A DNA stretch of 64,000 bases, from assembly GCA_949743325.1 (NCBI GenBank), contig CATJTQ010000130.1, forward strand, positions 124,001-188,000, in the 5' to 3' direction. Both the position numbers and the translations under genes were made by a program. Source of the DNA: an uncultured Lachnospiraceae bacterium. Lineage in GTDB: Bacteria > Bacillota > Clostridia > Lachnospirales > Lachnospiraceae. Of this stretch, positions 8,984 to 19,068 are shown in pieces (the first letter of the stretch is position 1; every line of letters begins with the position of its first letter). The notes beneath the pieces are model-generated. The model searched no databases. It was not told where the DNA came from and saw only the letters and a list, made by a program, of their open reading frames with translations.

Positions 8984-10702
8984 TTATGCCAATTCATCTA
9001 CAAGCTTCTGTAAAGCTGCAAGTGCCTCATCAGGTAGAGCATCATAACCATCTTTGTCTGTCTTATACTTAGCAACCTGATCTACACGACCCTGCATAGC
9101 ACCCTTTAACTGTGCTTTGTACTCAGCGTTATTTAAGTCAGGTCTGAAATCAGCTGTCTTTCCTGACCAGTCATACATAATCTCAATATCTTCAAAAGGT
9201 CCCCACTGTTCAAATTTTGCTTTGCCTTCAACAATAGTTTCCAAAATACCTAATGTATCAGCTGGTTTACATTTTGTTCCCATAAAGTCGCCAGTATTAA
9301 CGATATAGCAGTCAACATCTTTCTCTTCAACTAACTTTTTAAATTTCTCATAATCGTTAACTAATGGATATGTTCTAAATGGGTTAGCATATGGTACATA
9401 ACGAAGAGCATTTAAATCTGTTCCTGCAGCAACACGCTCAGCAGTTGATGTCTTAGTTGCAAGTGTAGCACCCATAACTGAAGCCAATGCTGAACCTTTC
9501 AATTTAATTACTGGTGGAATTGTAGGATCTTTCATAATCCAGAAAATAGCGTTAACAGGTGCGTCAATCTTATCTACGCGGTTAGGTGACCATAATTTAG
9601 ATTTAATAGCACGTCCGTTACCGTTGCGGATATCTTCTGTAACTAACTGGATTTTGCCGTTCTCGTCTAATGTACATGAGCAGTTCTGTGCTGAGAGCAG
9701 ATATTCATTGTCAGGACATCCTGTAGGATAATCAGCTGTCTTATCAAAATATGTTGGCTCTAAAGCAATTGATGCACAAGTATCTGTGTTAATTATAAAT
9801 GCATCGTCATGAAGCACTTTAATTCCGCCAAACTCATCATATTTTCCGCCATGTTTAGCATGTGTCAATGTAGATTTACCAGATCCTGAAAGACCATATA
9901 CTGAAGCAACGAATTTCTGTCCGCCTTCAAGAGAATATTCTTTCTGTCCGCCATGACATGAAGCATAACCATTTCTGTTAGCAAGAGCCCAAGCCATTGT
10001 AAGAGTACCTTTCTTGTGCTCACCGAAATATCTCATACCAAGTATTGCAGCGCAGTTTTGATTAGTATCAAAATAGCAAAGTGTCAACGGATCACTTAAA
10101 CAGCTGAAATCAACGTCAGGTCTTTCCTGTGGGAACCACTGAGGATCTGATAATATGTAAATATCAGGCTCTTTTCCATCACCGATAGGTTTAGAGTTCT
10201 TGTACATTTTAACATATTCATCACTCATATACTGGAAGTTAATCATCCAGTTGTACAGAATATTCTCTTCTCCTTCAGGTATAAGAAGATGTGCCTTTAC
10301 CATAAATTCTGGATCAAGACCTACAAAACACTCTGCATGATACATTGTCTTCCAGCGAGTCTCATATACGGCATCCATTACAACTTTGTCAAGTTTTGCC
10401 TCATCTACTCCCGGCTCACCTTTTATACGACGTGCTGCAGCATAACGTCCTGTTACGGCACCATCATTAAATAACAATACTTTAGCATCTTTTTCAAGAC
10501 CAAATGTCTCACCGTCTTTTACAGGCATATCTGTAACAATTGTTCCCGGTGAATTTTTAGCTAACTCATAAGCCTCTTTTAAAGTGTTTACTTTTACTAC
10601 ATTGTTGCCATAGAAAGCAGCTTCAATAATTGAACGCGTTTTTGAAAAACCAGGTTTTCCAGCACCAATCTCATTAATTGGATAATAAGCTTTTGTTGAC
10701 AT
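8984..10702 (-). CDS. pckA: Phosphoenolpyruvate carboxykinase (ATP-type)
   Basis: It interconverts oxaloacetate plus ATP with phosphoenolpyruvate, ADP and CO2. In anaerobic fermenters it often runs in the CO2-fixing direction. The kinase P-loop is YGLSGSGKSTLTHAKHGG (about residue 278). The metal-binding segment VLHDDAFIIN follows, and GMRYFGEHKKG matches the substrate/Mn site region. At 572 residues it is somewhat longer than the roughly 530-540 of E. coli PckA; the extra length is mostly at the C-terminal end, a pattern I associate with Clostridia. A strong RBS (AAGGAGG) precedes the start. It is monocistronic, with its own terminator downstream. Confidence 0.95.
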   Translation of the reverse strand: MSTKAYYPINEIGAGKPGFSKTRSIIEAAFYGNNVVKVNTLKEAYELAKNSPGTIVTDMPVKDGETFGLEKDAKVLLFNDGAVTGRYAAARRIKGEPGVDEAKLDKVVMDAVYETRWKTMYHAECFVGLDPEFMVKAHLLIPEGEENILYNWMINFQYMSDEYVKMYKNSKPIGDGKEPDIYILSDPQWFPQERPDVDFSCLSDPLTLCYFDTNQNCAAILGMRYFGEHKKGTLTMAWALANRNGYASCHGGQKEYSLEGGQKFVASVYGLSGSGKSTLTHAKHGGKYDEFGGIKVLHDDAFIINTDTCASIALEPTYFDKTADYPTGCPDNEYLLSAQNCSCTLDENGKIQLVTEDIRNGNGRAIKSKLWSPNRVDKIDAPVNAIFWIMKDPTIPPVIKLKGSALASVMGATLATKTSTAERVAAGTDLNALRYVPYANPFRTYPLVNDYEKFKKLVEEKDVDCYIVNTGDFMGTKCKPADTLGILETIVEGKAKFEQWGPFEDIEIMYDWSGKTADFRPDLNNAEYKAQLKGAMQGRVDQVAKYKTDKDGYDALPDEALAALQKLVDELA

Positions 10703-10863
10703 TTTTTTCCTCCTTAATAAATTTATTTAAACATGAAATATAAGCCAAAAAAATTGTCAAAAAACTTGACTATATTATCATGTTTCCTGCAATTGAAAAA
10801 TTTCTTAATATCTGTAGTATTATCTCATGTTTGTCTAAAAAAGTCAACAATTACAGTGTAATT

Positions 10864-11289
10864 TTATATCTGTTCAGCAACAGCATTTTTAAATATTTCA
10901 TATATATGAGGATTATTTTTTTTCAAACTTATTGGCTTATTCTTTATATCAAGAAAACAGTGCGAAGATGAACCAACAGTACATAAACGGCCGCTTGCTT
11001 TTTCTGTAATCTCATATGAAAATGACGCCTTAATTCCATTAAATTTATCCATCACCAAATTTATCAACACTGTCTCCCCGAAAGTTACCATTGATTTGTA
11101 TTGTGCAGATACTTCAAGTACCGGAATTAATATCCCCAATTCTTCAACTTTCTCATAGGGAACACCGATCATATCCATCCAATATGTTCTTGCCTCCTCA
11201 AACCATCTAATATAATTTGAGTGATGAACTACCTGCATTCTGTCTGTCTCATAATATTGTACCGTGTGTTCATATGGTTGTATATTCAT
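10864..11289 (-). CDS. Acyl-CoA thioesterase, YbgC/FadM (hotdog) family
   Basis: A 141-residue single hotdog-fold protein predicted to hydrolyse acyl-CoA thioesters. The 4-hydroxybenzoyl-CoA-thioesterase-like motif is visible near the N-terminus as YYETDRMQVVHHSNYIRW, with the catalytic Asp in ETDRMQ and the HHSNY segment. Start supported by AAAGGATGA upstream. It is followed downstream on the other side of a short gap by pckA on the same strand. Its physiological acyl substrate cannot be determined. Confidence 0.88.
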   Translation of the reverse strand: MNIQPYEHTVQYYETDRMQVVHHSNYIRWFEEARTYWMDMIGVPYEKVEELGILIPVLEVSAQYKSMVTFGETVLINLVMDKFNGIKASFSYEITEKASGRLCTVGSSSHCFLDIKNKPISLKKNNPHIYEIFKNAVAEQI

Positions 11290-11351
11290 TGTTAAGTCAT
11301 CCTTTCATTATTTAAGCAGTACCTCTTTTGCCTAACAGAATATAATAATTT

Positions 11352-11756
11352 TTACTGTTTGATAAGATTAAATGCGTAAGGTATAAGCTCATCCAATGTA
11401 TGCACCTCAAAATCATCAACATTTTTAGCACAAATAACCTCAAAACTGCCGTCACAAAATTCTGTCATCACTTGCCTGCATATACCACATGGGTAACAGT
11501 AATCTTCTGATTGATCCTTTAAAGAATTGCCTCCTACAATGGCAATTGACTTAAAATCTTTATACCCATCGCTTACAGCTTTATAAATTGCCGTTCTCTC
11601 TGCACAATTTGATGTCCCCGCATTGTTCTCGATATTGCATCCTGTATATATTTTTCCGCCTAACGTCAGCAGTGCGGCACCAACTGCAAACTGCGAATAT
11701 GGACAATATGCATTTTTTCTTGCATTTACTGCCGCCCTGATTAATTCTTTATACAT
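11352..11756 (-). CDS. cdd: Cytidine deaminase
   Basis: It deaminates cytidine and deoxycytidine to uridine in pyrimidine salvage. The 134-residue length is that of the small homotetrameric type. Zinc ligands and the catalytic glutamate are visible in NCAERTAIYKA (Cys-Ala-Glu) and PCGICRQVMTEF (the two further Cys). The N-terminal YCPYSQFAVGAALLT substrate-binding segment is intact. It lies between the SGNH hydrolase gene and the thioesterase gene on the same strand, with short gaps. Confidence 0.95.
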   Translation of the reverse strand: MYKELIRAAVNARKNAYCPYSQFAVGAALLTLGGKIYTGCNIENNAGTSNCAERTAIYKAVSDGYKDFKSIAIVGGNSLKDQSEDYCYPCGICRQVMTEFCDGSFEVICAKNVDDFEVHTLDELIPYAFNLIKQ

Positions 11757-11787
11757 AAGATATTTTCCTCCAAATATAATATCCGTG

Positions 11788-12480
11788 TCAAAAAGTCATA
11801 CACTTACGGCCAATTCCGCTAATATTCAATACAGGCGATGCCGCCTTTAACCATTGCTTTGCAATTAGCCCATGTCCATTCTCTGTAGGATGTACTCCGT
11901 CCCAACACCAATAGGATGCCTCTCTAACCTGGCACATTTTATCAAACTCCTCCTGCAAAGGAACAAATACTGCACCGTAATCTTCACTGAGTCTTCTCAC
12001 AGTTTCCCCATATCCTTTAACACTTGATTCCCACTTGTCAAACTCATCTAAAATCGAACCACATCTGCACACAAAGGGTTCTACTAATATTATTTTACAC
12101 TCTGGGAGATTTTCCTTAACTTCATCAAGAAGCTGTCGGTACACTCTCTCATATTTTTCCTTTTTAGTAGCCTCATAATTATTCTTTTCACCAGGCCCAT
12201 CATTTACTCCAACTAAAATACTTAAAATATCTGGTTTAATCGGCAAAAGATCTGTCTCAATTCTTGAATATAAATCTATTACCCTATTTCCCGACACACC
12301 TCTGTTTTTAAATTTAAAATTCCTCTCAGGGTATGCCATACCAATAAGAGCGTTTAAAACATAAGCATAGCTATGACCAATCTGATGATTTAAATCCCAC
12401 TCCTGACTTTTCTTTTTTAAACGGTTTCCATCTGTTATACTGTCACCTGTAAACAGAATCACAGTTTCTTTTGTCTCCAT
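11788..12480 (-). CDS. SGNH/GDSL hydrolase family protein
   Basis: A cytoplasmic esterase/lipase-type hydrolase of about 230 residues. Block I is FTGDSITDG (nucleophile Ser), block III is LVGVNDGPG (Asn/Gly oxyanion residues) and block V is DGVHPTENGH (catalytic Asp and His). A longer reading from 12513 is open, but the start at 12480 is preferred because AAGGATA lies just upstream of METKETVILF, whereas 12513 has no RBS. No signal peptide is seen, so it probably acts inside the cell on an ester-linked carbohydrate or lipid. The substrate is unknown. Confidence 0.85.
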   Translation of the reverse strand: METKETVILFTGDSITDGNRLKKKSQEWDLNHQIGHSYAYVLNALIGMAYPERNFKFKNRGVSGNRVIDLYSRIETDLLPIKPDILSILVGVNDGPGEKNNYEATKKEKYERVYRQLLDEVKENLPECKIILVEPFVCRCGSILDEFDKWESSVKGYGETVRRLSEDYGAVFVPLQEEFDKMCQVREASYWCWDGVHPTENGHGLIAKQWLKAASPVLNISGIGRKCMTF

Positions 12481-12520
12481 TTGTACAATATCCTTTTTAT
12501 TTTTTTCATGCAATTTTTAA

Positions 12521-13186
12521 TTACTGTTTCTTAACTATATTTCCCGAACATTTAAAAATATGTCCTGCAGGCACAACGCCTCTTACACTTGAAAGCGGAT
12601 AGATATTTGAATTTTGACCTATAACAGTGCCCGGATTCAATACGCTGTTACATCCAACCTCAACATTATCGCCAAGCATTGCTCCAAATTTTTTAAGTCC
12701 TGTCTCATATTTAATATCTTTATCATGTACAACTACTAAAGTCTTGTCAGACTTAACATTAGATGTAATTGAACCTGCGCCCATATGCGATTTATAACCA
12801 AGTATTGAATCGCCTACATAATTATAGTGGGGCACCTGAACTTTATTAAACAGCACTACATTTTTAAGTTCCGTTGAATTTCCAACAACTGCACCCTTTC
12901 CAATAATAGCATTTCCTCTTATAAATGCACAATGACGAATCTGCGCGTCACAGTCAATAATACAAGGTCCATTTATATTAGCTGTTGGTGCCACAACAGC
13001 AGATTTGGCAATCCATATATTTTCTCCTTTTTCCTCATACAAATCCTTATCTAAGGATTTTCCCAGCTCAATTAAGTATGAACTTATTTTGCTAAGCGCC
13101 TCCCACGGATAGGTAAGTCCATCAAACAAACCTTCCGCAATTGTTTCATCTAAAGAAAACATATTTTTAATAGTAATATTTTCCAT
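12521..13186 (-). CDS. Left-handed beta-helix acyl/nucleotidyltransferase-like protein (GlmU C-terminal-like)
   Basis: 221 residues with hexapeptide repeats typical of LpxA/GlmU-type left-handed beta-helices, for example IAKSAVVAPTANINGPCIID and AIIGKGAVVGNSTELK. The N-terminal 60 residues (YPWEALSKISSYLIELG) resemble the linker found before the helix in sugar-phosphate nucleotidyltransferase-like proteins of Clostridia, but no nucleotidyltransferase domain is present. RBS GAGAGGA; it starts 3 bp after the topB stop, so it is translationally linked to topB. Acetyltransferase activity on a sugar phosphate is plausible but unproven. Confidence 0.75.
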   Translation of the reverse strand: MENITIKNMFSLDETIAEGLFDGLTYPWEALSKISSYLIELGKSLDKDLYEEKGENIWIAKSAVVAPTANINGPCIIDCDAQIRHCAFIRGNAIIGKGAVVGNSTELKNVVLFNKVQVPHYNYVGDSILGYKSHMGAGSITSNVKSDKTLVVVHDKDIKYETGLKKFGAMLGDNVEVGCNSVLNPGTVIGQNSNIYPLSSVRGVVPAGHIFKCSGNIVKKQ

Positions 13187-13189
13187 ACC

Positions 13190-15220
13190 TTATTTTCCTC
13201 TCTTTTTATAAAAAGGTGAAACTGCGTCAAAATAGGTGCGCAGTTGATATTGATTATGTAAACCAATCACTCCGTTTGTACGGCTGATGATAAAATTGCT
13301 TAATTTCACCATATATTCATCTGACGTTATACTTCCCTCTGCAACATATGTAAGCCCTTTCTCCCAACTTGCTGTTAGTTCTGGATTTAGGAGCGATTTT
13401 ATAGATGAATTTACAACGTCAAAAATCATCTCACCAAGCTGTGTAGGAGTAAGTATCTGAGTTTTTTTATTGAGAGAAATATAATCATTTTTCACAAGTT
13501 TTTTTATTATTTCAGCACGAGTAGCGCTTGTTCCGATACCGCTTCCTTTTATCTGCGCCCTAAGCTCCTCATCTTCAATTAACTGACCTGCATTTTCCAT
13601 AGCTAAAATCATAGAACCTGAATTATATCTTTTAGGAGGCGCTGTTTCTCCCTCTTTTACTTCTATAGAATTTACATTTAGACTGCTTCCTTTTCTCAAT
13701 TTTTTTAACATGTCAAGCAGCATTTCACTATTATTGTCAGACTCATCATTTTTTACAAATGAATATTTAGATACCCTAAGATATCCTTCATCCAGGAGAA
13801 TTTTAAATGTTGTAAAAAATTTTTCCCCTTTAAGTTCCGAGACAATATTTACTTTCTGATATATGGCGGCATCAAAAAATATACTTAAAAAACGACGCAC
13901 AATCACTTCATAAATTTTAGCTGCCACAGCAGATATGCCTTTTAAAGCCCCCAGTCCCTGACCTGTAGGAATAATTGCATAGTGGTCCGTTATTTGTTTA
14001 TCATTCACATATCTTGTTGAAGAAATTTTTTTATAGGCGGTGCCTGACAATATTTCTTCTGCAAATGGTGCGGCTATATCATAATTTATCAGTCCTCTTA
14101 TATTTTTATCTATAACTTTTGCAACGGCAGTTGAAAGCACTCTGGCGTCGGTTCTTGGATATGTCACCATTTTTTTCTCATATAATTCCTGAACAACTTT
14201 GAGCGTCTCATCAGGGCTTATTTTAAAAAGCTTAGAACATTGATTCTGTAATTCCGCTAAGTTAAATAACAATGGCGGATTCTTTTTCTCTTTCTTCTTT
14301 TCAATATTGCATATAACTGCCTTCAATGGCGGATTAACACTTAACTCATTAATAAGACTTTCTGCATCTTCCTTTTCCTTAAACCCATTTTCTTTATAAA
14401 GTTTTGGTGATCCATAGTATCTTGAACCTTCAACAGCTCTCCATTCACCTTCAAATTCTGCAGTCTTCCCGTTTAAAGAATTTTGATTATTCTCATCGGA
14501 CAATTGTTTATCTGACTCAAAAGCAGCGACAACACGATAAAACGGCGTCTTCACAAAGGCCCTAATCTCGCGTTCACGCCTGACAACCATGCCCAGAACA
14601 CATGTCATTACCCTTCCTACTGAAATAACCGTTCTGTCCTTTCGAAGATAATTTGAAATTGTCTGCCCATATTTTAATGTAAGCAATCTTGAAAAATTTA
14701 TTCCCATCAAATAATCTTCTTTGGCGCGCAGATACGCAGAAGCAGACAAATTATCATACTCTGATAAATCTTTTGCTGTGTCTATCCCCCTCAGAATCTC
14801 CTCCTCGGTCTGTGAATCTATCCACACTCTTTTTCTAGTCTTACCCTTTACTCCAGCCATCTGTTCGACCAGCCGGTATATATATTCTCCCTCTCGCCCT
14901 GAGTCAGTACATACATAAATACAATCAATATCTTTTCGCAACAGCAGTCCTTTAACAGTACTAAACTGCTTATTTACACTCGGAATAATCTCATATAAAA
15001 ATTTTTCTGGTATAAACGGAAGCGTATTTAAATCCCACCTTTTTAATGCAGGATCATAGACATCTGGGTAACTCATTGTGACAAGATGACCTACACACCA
15101 TGTAATTACCGCACTTTCAGCTTCAATATAACCATCTCTTCTTGATGTATTTAACTTTAACGCTTTGGCAAATTCCTGAGCTACACTTGGCTTCTCAGTT
15201 ATATATAAATTTTTACCCAT
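13190..15220 (-). CDS. topB: DNA topoisomerase III (type IA)
   Basis: A type IA topoisomerase that decatenates and relaxes DNA through a 5'-phosphotyrosine intermediate. The TOPRIM domain begins at the N-terminus (YITEKPSVAQEFAKAL) with the acidic cluster CTDSGREGEYIYR. The active-site Tyr is in VTYPRTDARVLS (about residue 353). At 676 residues it matches TopB rather than TopA, and it lacks C-terminal zinc fingers. The start codon overlaps the stop of the aldose epimerase gene (TAATG), and the beta-helix gene follows after 3 bp, so this is an operon. Core or mobile-element-type topoisomerase III cannot be distinguished, but the neighbours are not mobile genes. Confidence 0.93.
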   Translation of the reverse strand: MGKNLYITEKPSVAQEFAKALKLNTSRRDGYIEAESAVITWCVGHLVTMSYPDVYDPALKRWDLNTLPFIPEKFLYEIIPSVNKQFSTVKGLLLRKDIDCIYVCTDSGREGEYIYRLVEQMAGVKGKTRKRVWIDSQTEEEILRGIDTAKDLSEYDNLSASAYLRAKEDYLMGINFSRLLTLKYGQTISNYLRKDRTVISVGRVMTCVLGMVVRREREIRAFVKTPFYRVVAAFESDKQLSDENNQNSLNGKTAEFEGEWRAVEGSRYYGSPKLYKENGFKEKEDAESLINELSVNPPLKAVICNIEKKKEKKNPPLLFNLAELQNQCSKLFKISPDETLKVVQELYEKKMVTYPRTDARVLSTAVAKVIDKNIRGLINYDIAAPFAEEILSGTAYKKISSTRYVNDKQITDHYAIIPTGQGLGALKGISAVAAKIYEVIVRRFLSIFFDAAIYQKVNIVSELKGEKFFTTFKILLDEGYLRVSKYSFVKNDESDNNSEMLLDMLKKLRKGSSLNVNSIEVKEGETAPPKRYNSGSMILAMENAGQLIEDEELRAQIKGSGIGTSATRAEIIKKLVKNDYISLNKKTQILTPTQLGEMIFDVVNSSIKSLLNPELTASWEKGLTYVAEGSITSDEYMVKLSNFIISRTNGVIGLHNQYQLRTYFDAVSPFYKKRGK

Positions 15221-16263
15221 TAAGATTCCACCGTAAATTTGTAAATAGTTTCCGTCTTATATTTATCTCCTGCACTGAATATAGGAGACTGAAAATTCTC
15301 ATGGTTAACGGCATCAGGAAAATATTGAGTCTCAAAACATGCCGCTGAACGACGAGCATATTTTTTGCCGTTTTTTCCTTCCTCTCCGGCAAGAAAATTA
15401 CCAGTATACAACTGCATACCCGGAAGATCTGTATACACTTCCATTGTAATACCGCTATTTAAAGAACGCATTTTTGCCACAGCACCTTCAGTCTTATTTA
15501 ATACCCAGTTATGATCATAACCTGCACCAAACTTTAACGGCTCATAATCGGAATCAATATCTTTTCCAATTACACGGTAATTTCTAAAATCCATAGGAGT
15601 ATCTGTAACATCTATAATTTTTCCTGTCGGAATTGATTCTGCATCTGCCTCAGTAAATGCATCCGCATTAATTAACACCTGATGTTCCAGAACACTGTCT
15701 GAACTTTCGCCGTCCAAATTAAAATAACTATGGTTTGTCATGTTGAATATTGTATCTTTATCAGCACTAGCCTCATATGAAATTTTTATTGCATTGTCAT
15801 CTGTCAATGTATAAGTAACTGAAATTTTAGCATTTCCCGGAAACCCTTGGTCCATATCAGGACTGTCCAACATAAACTTTACTGAATTATTAATTTCATC
15901 TGTATTCGCTGACCACAATCTTGCATTATAACCGTCAAATCCACCGTGAAGATTATTTTGCCCGTCATTTTTATCTAATGTATATTCTTTTCCATTTAAA
16001 TTATACTTTGACTTGCCGATACGGTTTGAATTTCTTCCGATAGTAGAACCTAAGTATACGCCATTATTTTCATATCCTGACACTTTGTCATAACCCCATA
16101 CTACATCTTTTAAATCTCCGTTTTTATCCGGCACAAACAATGAGACAAGCACTGCACCAAAATCACTGACTACAGCCTTCATACCAGCTTTATTTGTAAG
16201 TGTATAAAGACTTGCATTCTCACCTTTTTTTGTCCTGCCAAAATCTTTTTTTGTTATTAACAT
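15220..16263 (-). CDS. galM: Galactose mutarotase / aldose 1-epimerase
   Basis: It interconverts alpha and beta anomers of hexoses. About 347 residues from the ATG at 16263, which has GGAGGAGATAAG upstream and is preferred over the longer frame from 16284. Family landmarks are NLHGGFDGYNARLW, the catalytic His in TNHSYFNLDG, GAGYDHNWVL, and a C-terminal glutamate in ETQYFPDAVNH. Its stop overlaps the topB start. An inverted repeat at 16296-16327 separates it from asd. Confidence 0.93.
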   Translation of the reverse strand: MLITKKDFGRTKKGENASLYTLTNKAGMKAVVSDFGAVLVSLFVPDKNGDLKDVVWGYDKVSGYENNGVYLGSTIGRNSNRIGKSKYNLNGKEYTLDKNDGQNNLHGGFDGYNARLWSANTDEINNSVKFMLDSPDMDQGFPGNAKISVTYTLTDDNAIKISYEASADKDTIFNMTNHSYFNLDGESSDSVLEHQVLINADAFTEADAESIPTGKIIDVTDTPMDFRNYRVIGKDIDSDYEPLKFGAGYDHNWVLNKTEGAVAKMRSLNSGITMEVYTDLPGMQLYTGNFLAGEEGKNGKKYARRSAACFETQYFPDAVNHENFQSPIFSAGDKYKTETIYKFTVES

Positions 16264-16295
16264 CTTATCTCCTCCATTTTTCAATCATATAAATA

Positions 16296-16327
16296 CCCGG
16301 ACGAAGTCTTCGTACACCTCGTCCGGG
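16296..16327 (-). terminator. GC-rich hairpin between asd and galM
   Basis: CCCGGACGA (16296-16304) pairs perfectly with TCGTCCGGG (16319-16327). It lies about 80 bp beyond the asd stop and upstream of galM. The following T-run is weak, so it may be a leaky terminator. Confidence 0.6.
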
Positions 16328-16405
16328 CAAATTCTTTATTCCCATGAACAATAAGCAAAGCAGCAATTACTTTTGCTAATATCTGAAAAGCACCAGCATA
16401 CAAAT

Positions 16406-17491
16406 TTACTTAGGCTGGATATATCTCTTTGCTTTTAATGTTTCCGCACAGAGAACAGCACCGCCGGCAGCTCCTCTAACTGTATTATGTGATAAACCTA
16501 TAAATTTAAAATCATATACATTATCTTCGCGGATACGACCAACTGAAACACCCATTCCATTCTCATAGTCAACATCAAGCTGAACCTGAGGCCGATTGTC
16601 TTCCTCCATATAACGTATAAACTGCTTTGGAGCACTTGGCAGCTCAAGTTCCTGCGGAAGCCCTCTAAATTCTTCAAGTTTCTTAATAAGCTGTTCTTTC
16701 GTAGGCTTCTTTTTAAATTTGACAAAAACTGCCGCTGTATGTCCGTTAAGAACAGGAACTCTGACACATTGACAAGTAATAACAGGACTGTTGGCTGGCT
16801 CAATAACACCATCTTTTATCTCGCCCCATATACGCAATGGCTCTTTTTCTGATTTTTCTTCCTCTCCGCCAATATACGGAATTACATTTTCTACCATCTC
16901 AGGCCAATCTTTAAATGTTTTTCCCGCACCAGAAATTGCCTGGTATGTAGTTGCCACAACTTCATACGGCTCAAACTCTTTCCACGCTGTAAGTACTGGT
17001 GCATAACTTTGTATAGAACAATTTGGTTTTACCGCCACAAAACCTCTTGTTGTTCCCAAACGTTTCTTCTGAAACTCTATTACATCAAAATGTTCAGGAT
17101 TTATCTCCGGCACAACCATAGGAACATCCGGTGTCCAGCGATGAGCACTGTTATTTGAAACAACAGGAGTCTCTGTCTTAGCATAAGCCTCTTCGATAGC
17201 CTTTATTTCATCTTTTGACATATCAACTGCACTAAATACAAAATCCACTTCAGCTGCAACTTTATCTACTTCATTTACATTCATAACTATAATCTTTTTT
17301 ACTGCCTCAGGCATCGGCGTCGTCATTTTCCATCTGCCGCCAACAGCTTCCTCGTACGTTTTTCCAGCTGAACGCGGACTTGCTGCAATTGCCACTACTT
17401 CAAACCAAGGATGATTCTCAAGCAATGATATAAATCTCTGTCCCACCATTCCTGTTCCGCCTAAAATACCTACTTTTAATTTCTGACTCAT
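16406..17491 (-). CDS. asd: Aspartate-semialdehyde dehydrogenase (archaeal/fungal-type)
   Basis: It reduces aspartyl-4-phosphate to aspartate semialdehyde, the branch point to lysine/DAP, threonine and methionine. It has 361 residues. The NADP-binding motif is GILGGTGMVGQRF at the N-terminus and the catalytic Cys lies in KPNCSIQSYAP. The segment SPRSAGKTYEEAVGGRW and the overall length point to the archaeal/fungal-like subgroup of ASADH that many Clostridia carry. The C-terminal histidine is in GHTAAVFVKF. It is separated from argH by about 120 bp and followed by a hairpin. Confidence 0.94.
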   Translation of the reverse strand: MSQKLKVGILGGTGMVGQRFISLLENHPWFEVVAIAASPRSAGKTYEEAVGGRWKMTTPMPEAVKKIIVMNVNEVDKVAAEVDFVFSAVDMSKDEIKAIEEAYAKTETPVVSNNSAHRWTPDVPMVVPEINPEHFDVIEFQKKRLGTTRGFVAVKPNCSIQSYAPVLTAWKEFEPYEVVATTYQAISGAGKTFKDWPEMVENVIPYIGGEEEKSEKEPLRIWGEIKDGVIEPANSPVITCQCVRVPVLNGHTAAVFVKFKKKPTKEQLIKKLEEFRGLPQELELPSAPKQFIRYMEEDNRPQVQLDVDYENGMGVSVGRIREDNVYDFKFIGLSHNTVRGAAGGAVLCAETLKAKRYIQPK

Positions 17492-17611
17492 TTTCTTTTT
17501 CTCCTCGTTTCATTTTCTTGTAAAACATTTCTGTACTTGACAACAAAACATTTTGTGTCGTTCTGCCGCAAACACTTGTCTGTCATTCAAGATACTATAT
17601 CATACTTTTCA

Positions 17612-18988
17612 TCACTTTGCAAGGTATGAACGATAAGTTTTTAACACTTCTCTCATAATTTCCTCACCCGGAGCACCCAATGTCAATCTTTTATTTACAC
17701 ATGTCTCCATACTGATCGCCTCATAAATATCTTCCTCAAAAACAGTGCTTATCGCCTTATATTCACTAATAGTCATCTCATCTAAAGATATATTTTTTTC
17801 TATACAATAAAGAACAAGCTGTCCGACAATACCATGTGCATCTCTAAACGGAACGCCTTTGTTCACAAGATAATCCGCCGCATCTGTAGCATTTGTAAAA
17901 CCACCGTTGGCGCTCTTTCTCATATTATCTTTCTTAAACTGCATAGTCTTAATCATTCCGTCAAATAATTTAACACATCCTTTTACTGTATCAATCGCGT
18001 CAAATGTAAGTTCTTTATCTTCCTGCATATCCTTATTGTAAGCTAACGGAATACCTTTCATTGTTGTTAAAATAGACATTAGTGCACCGTAAACACGACC
18101 GGTTTTTCCTCTTATAAGCTCCGCAATATCAGGATTTTTCTTCTGAGGCATTATACTGCTTCCCGTACTGTAAGTATCGTCTATTTCCACAAACTGATAT
18201 TCATTGGAATTCCAAATAATTATTTCCTCACAAAAACGGCTTAAGTGCATCATAATTGTTGACGATGCACTCAACAATTCTATTACATAGTCTCTGTCTG
18301 AAACAGAATCCATACTGTTAAGTGTAGGAGCATCAAACTCCAACAACTCAGATGTATATTCTCTGTCAAGAGGATATGTAGTTCCCGCTAACGCCCCGCT
18401 GCCAAGCGGACATAAATTCATCCTCTTATATATATCATAAATTCTGTCTCTGTCTCTTTTAAACATTTCAAAATATGCGCCAAAATGATGAGCAAGCGTA
18501 ATTGGCTGCGCCTTTTGCAAATGTGTAAATCCCGGCATAATTGTAGATATATTCTCTTCCATAATTTTATATATTGTACTAAGAAGCTCTTTGAGCAATC
18601 CGTCCAGCTCAACTATCTCACTGCGAACATACAATTTCATATCAAGCGCAACCTGATCATTTCTGCTTCTTCCCGTATGAAGCTTTTTGCCTACATCACC
18701 TATTCTGTCAATAAGATTTGCTTCAACAAAACTGTGTATATCTTCATATTTATCTGAGATTTCCAATTTTCCGCTCTCAACATCTTTTAATATATTGTCA
18801 AGACCATCTAATATTTGATCTTTCTCTTCATCCGTCAATATTCCCTGCTTTGCAAGCATCTTAACATGAGCCATACTTCCCTCAATATCCTGCGCATAAA
18901 ATTTTTTATCAAAAGAAATTGAAGCGTTAAAGTTATATACTAACTGGTCTGTCTCTTTCGTAAAACGACCGCCCCATAATTGTGCCAT
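17612..18988 (-). CDS. argH: Argininosuccinate lyase
   Basis: It cleaves argininosuccinate to arginine and fumarate, the last step of arginine synthesis. 458 residues, the standard length. The fumarase/aspartase superfamily signature [12 protein letters not shown] is intact, as are [13 protein letters not shown] and [16 protein letters not shown] with the catalytic residues. argG is not adjacent, so arginine genes are scattered here. The gene stands alone, 80 bp downstream of the TetM-like gene on the same strand. Confidence 0.97.
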   Translation of the reverse strand: MAQLWGGRFTKETDQLVYNFNASISFDKKFYAQDIEGSMAHVKMLAKQGILTDEEKDQILDGLDNILKDVESGKLEISDKYEDIHSFVEANLIDRIGDVGKKLHTGRSRNDQVALDMKLYVRSEIVELDGLLKELLSTIYKIMEENISTIMPGFTHLQKAQPITLAHHFGAYFEMFKRDRDRIYDIYKRMNLCPLGSGALAGTTYPLDREYTSELLEFDAPTLNSMDSVSDRDYVIELLSASSTIMMHLSRFCEEIIIWNSNEYQFVEIDDTYSTGSSIMPQKKNPDIAELIRGKTGRVYGALMSILTTMKGIPLAYNKDMQEDKELTFDAIDTVKGCVKLFDGMIKTMQFKKDNMRKSANGGFTNATDAADYLVNKGVPFRDAHGIVGQLVLYCIEKNISLDEMTISEYKAISTVFEEDIYEAISMETCVNKRLTLGAPGEEIMREVLKTYRSYLAK

Positions 18989-19068
18989 ATTGTTCCTCCT
19001 TATCCTTCATCCGACGCTCAAAACACATCAAATGGTATACAAAACTGCAAAACACTCATTATATTATA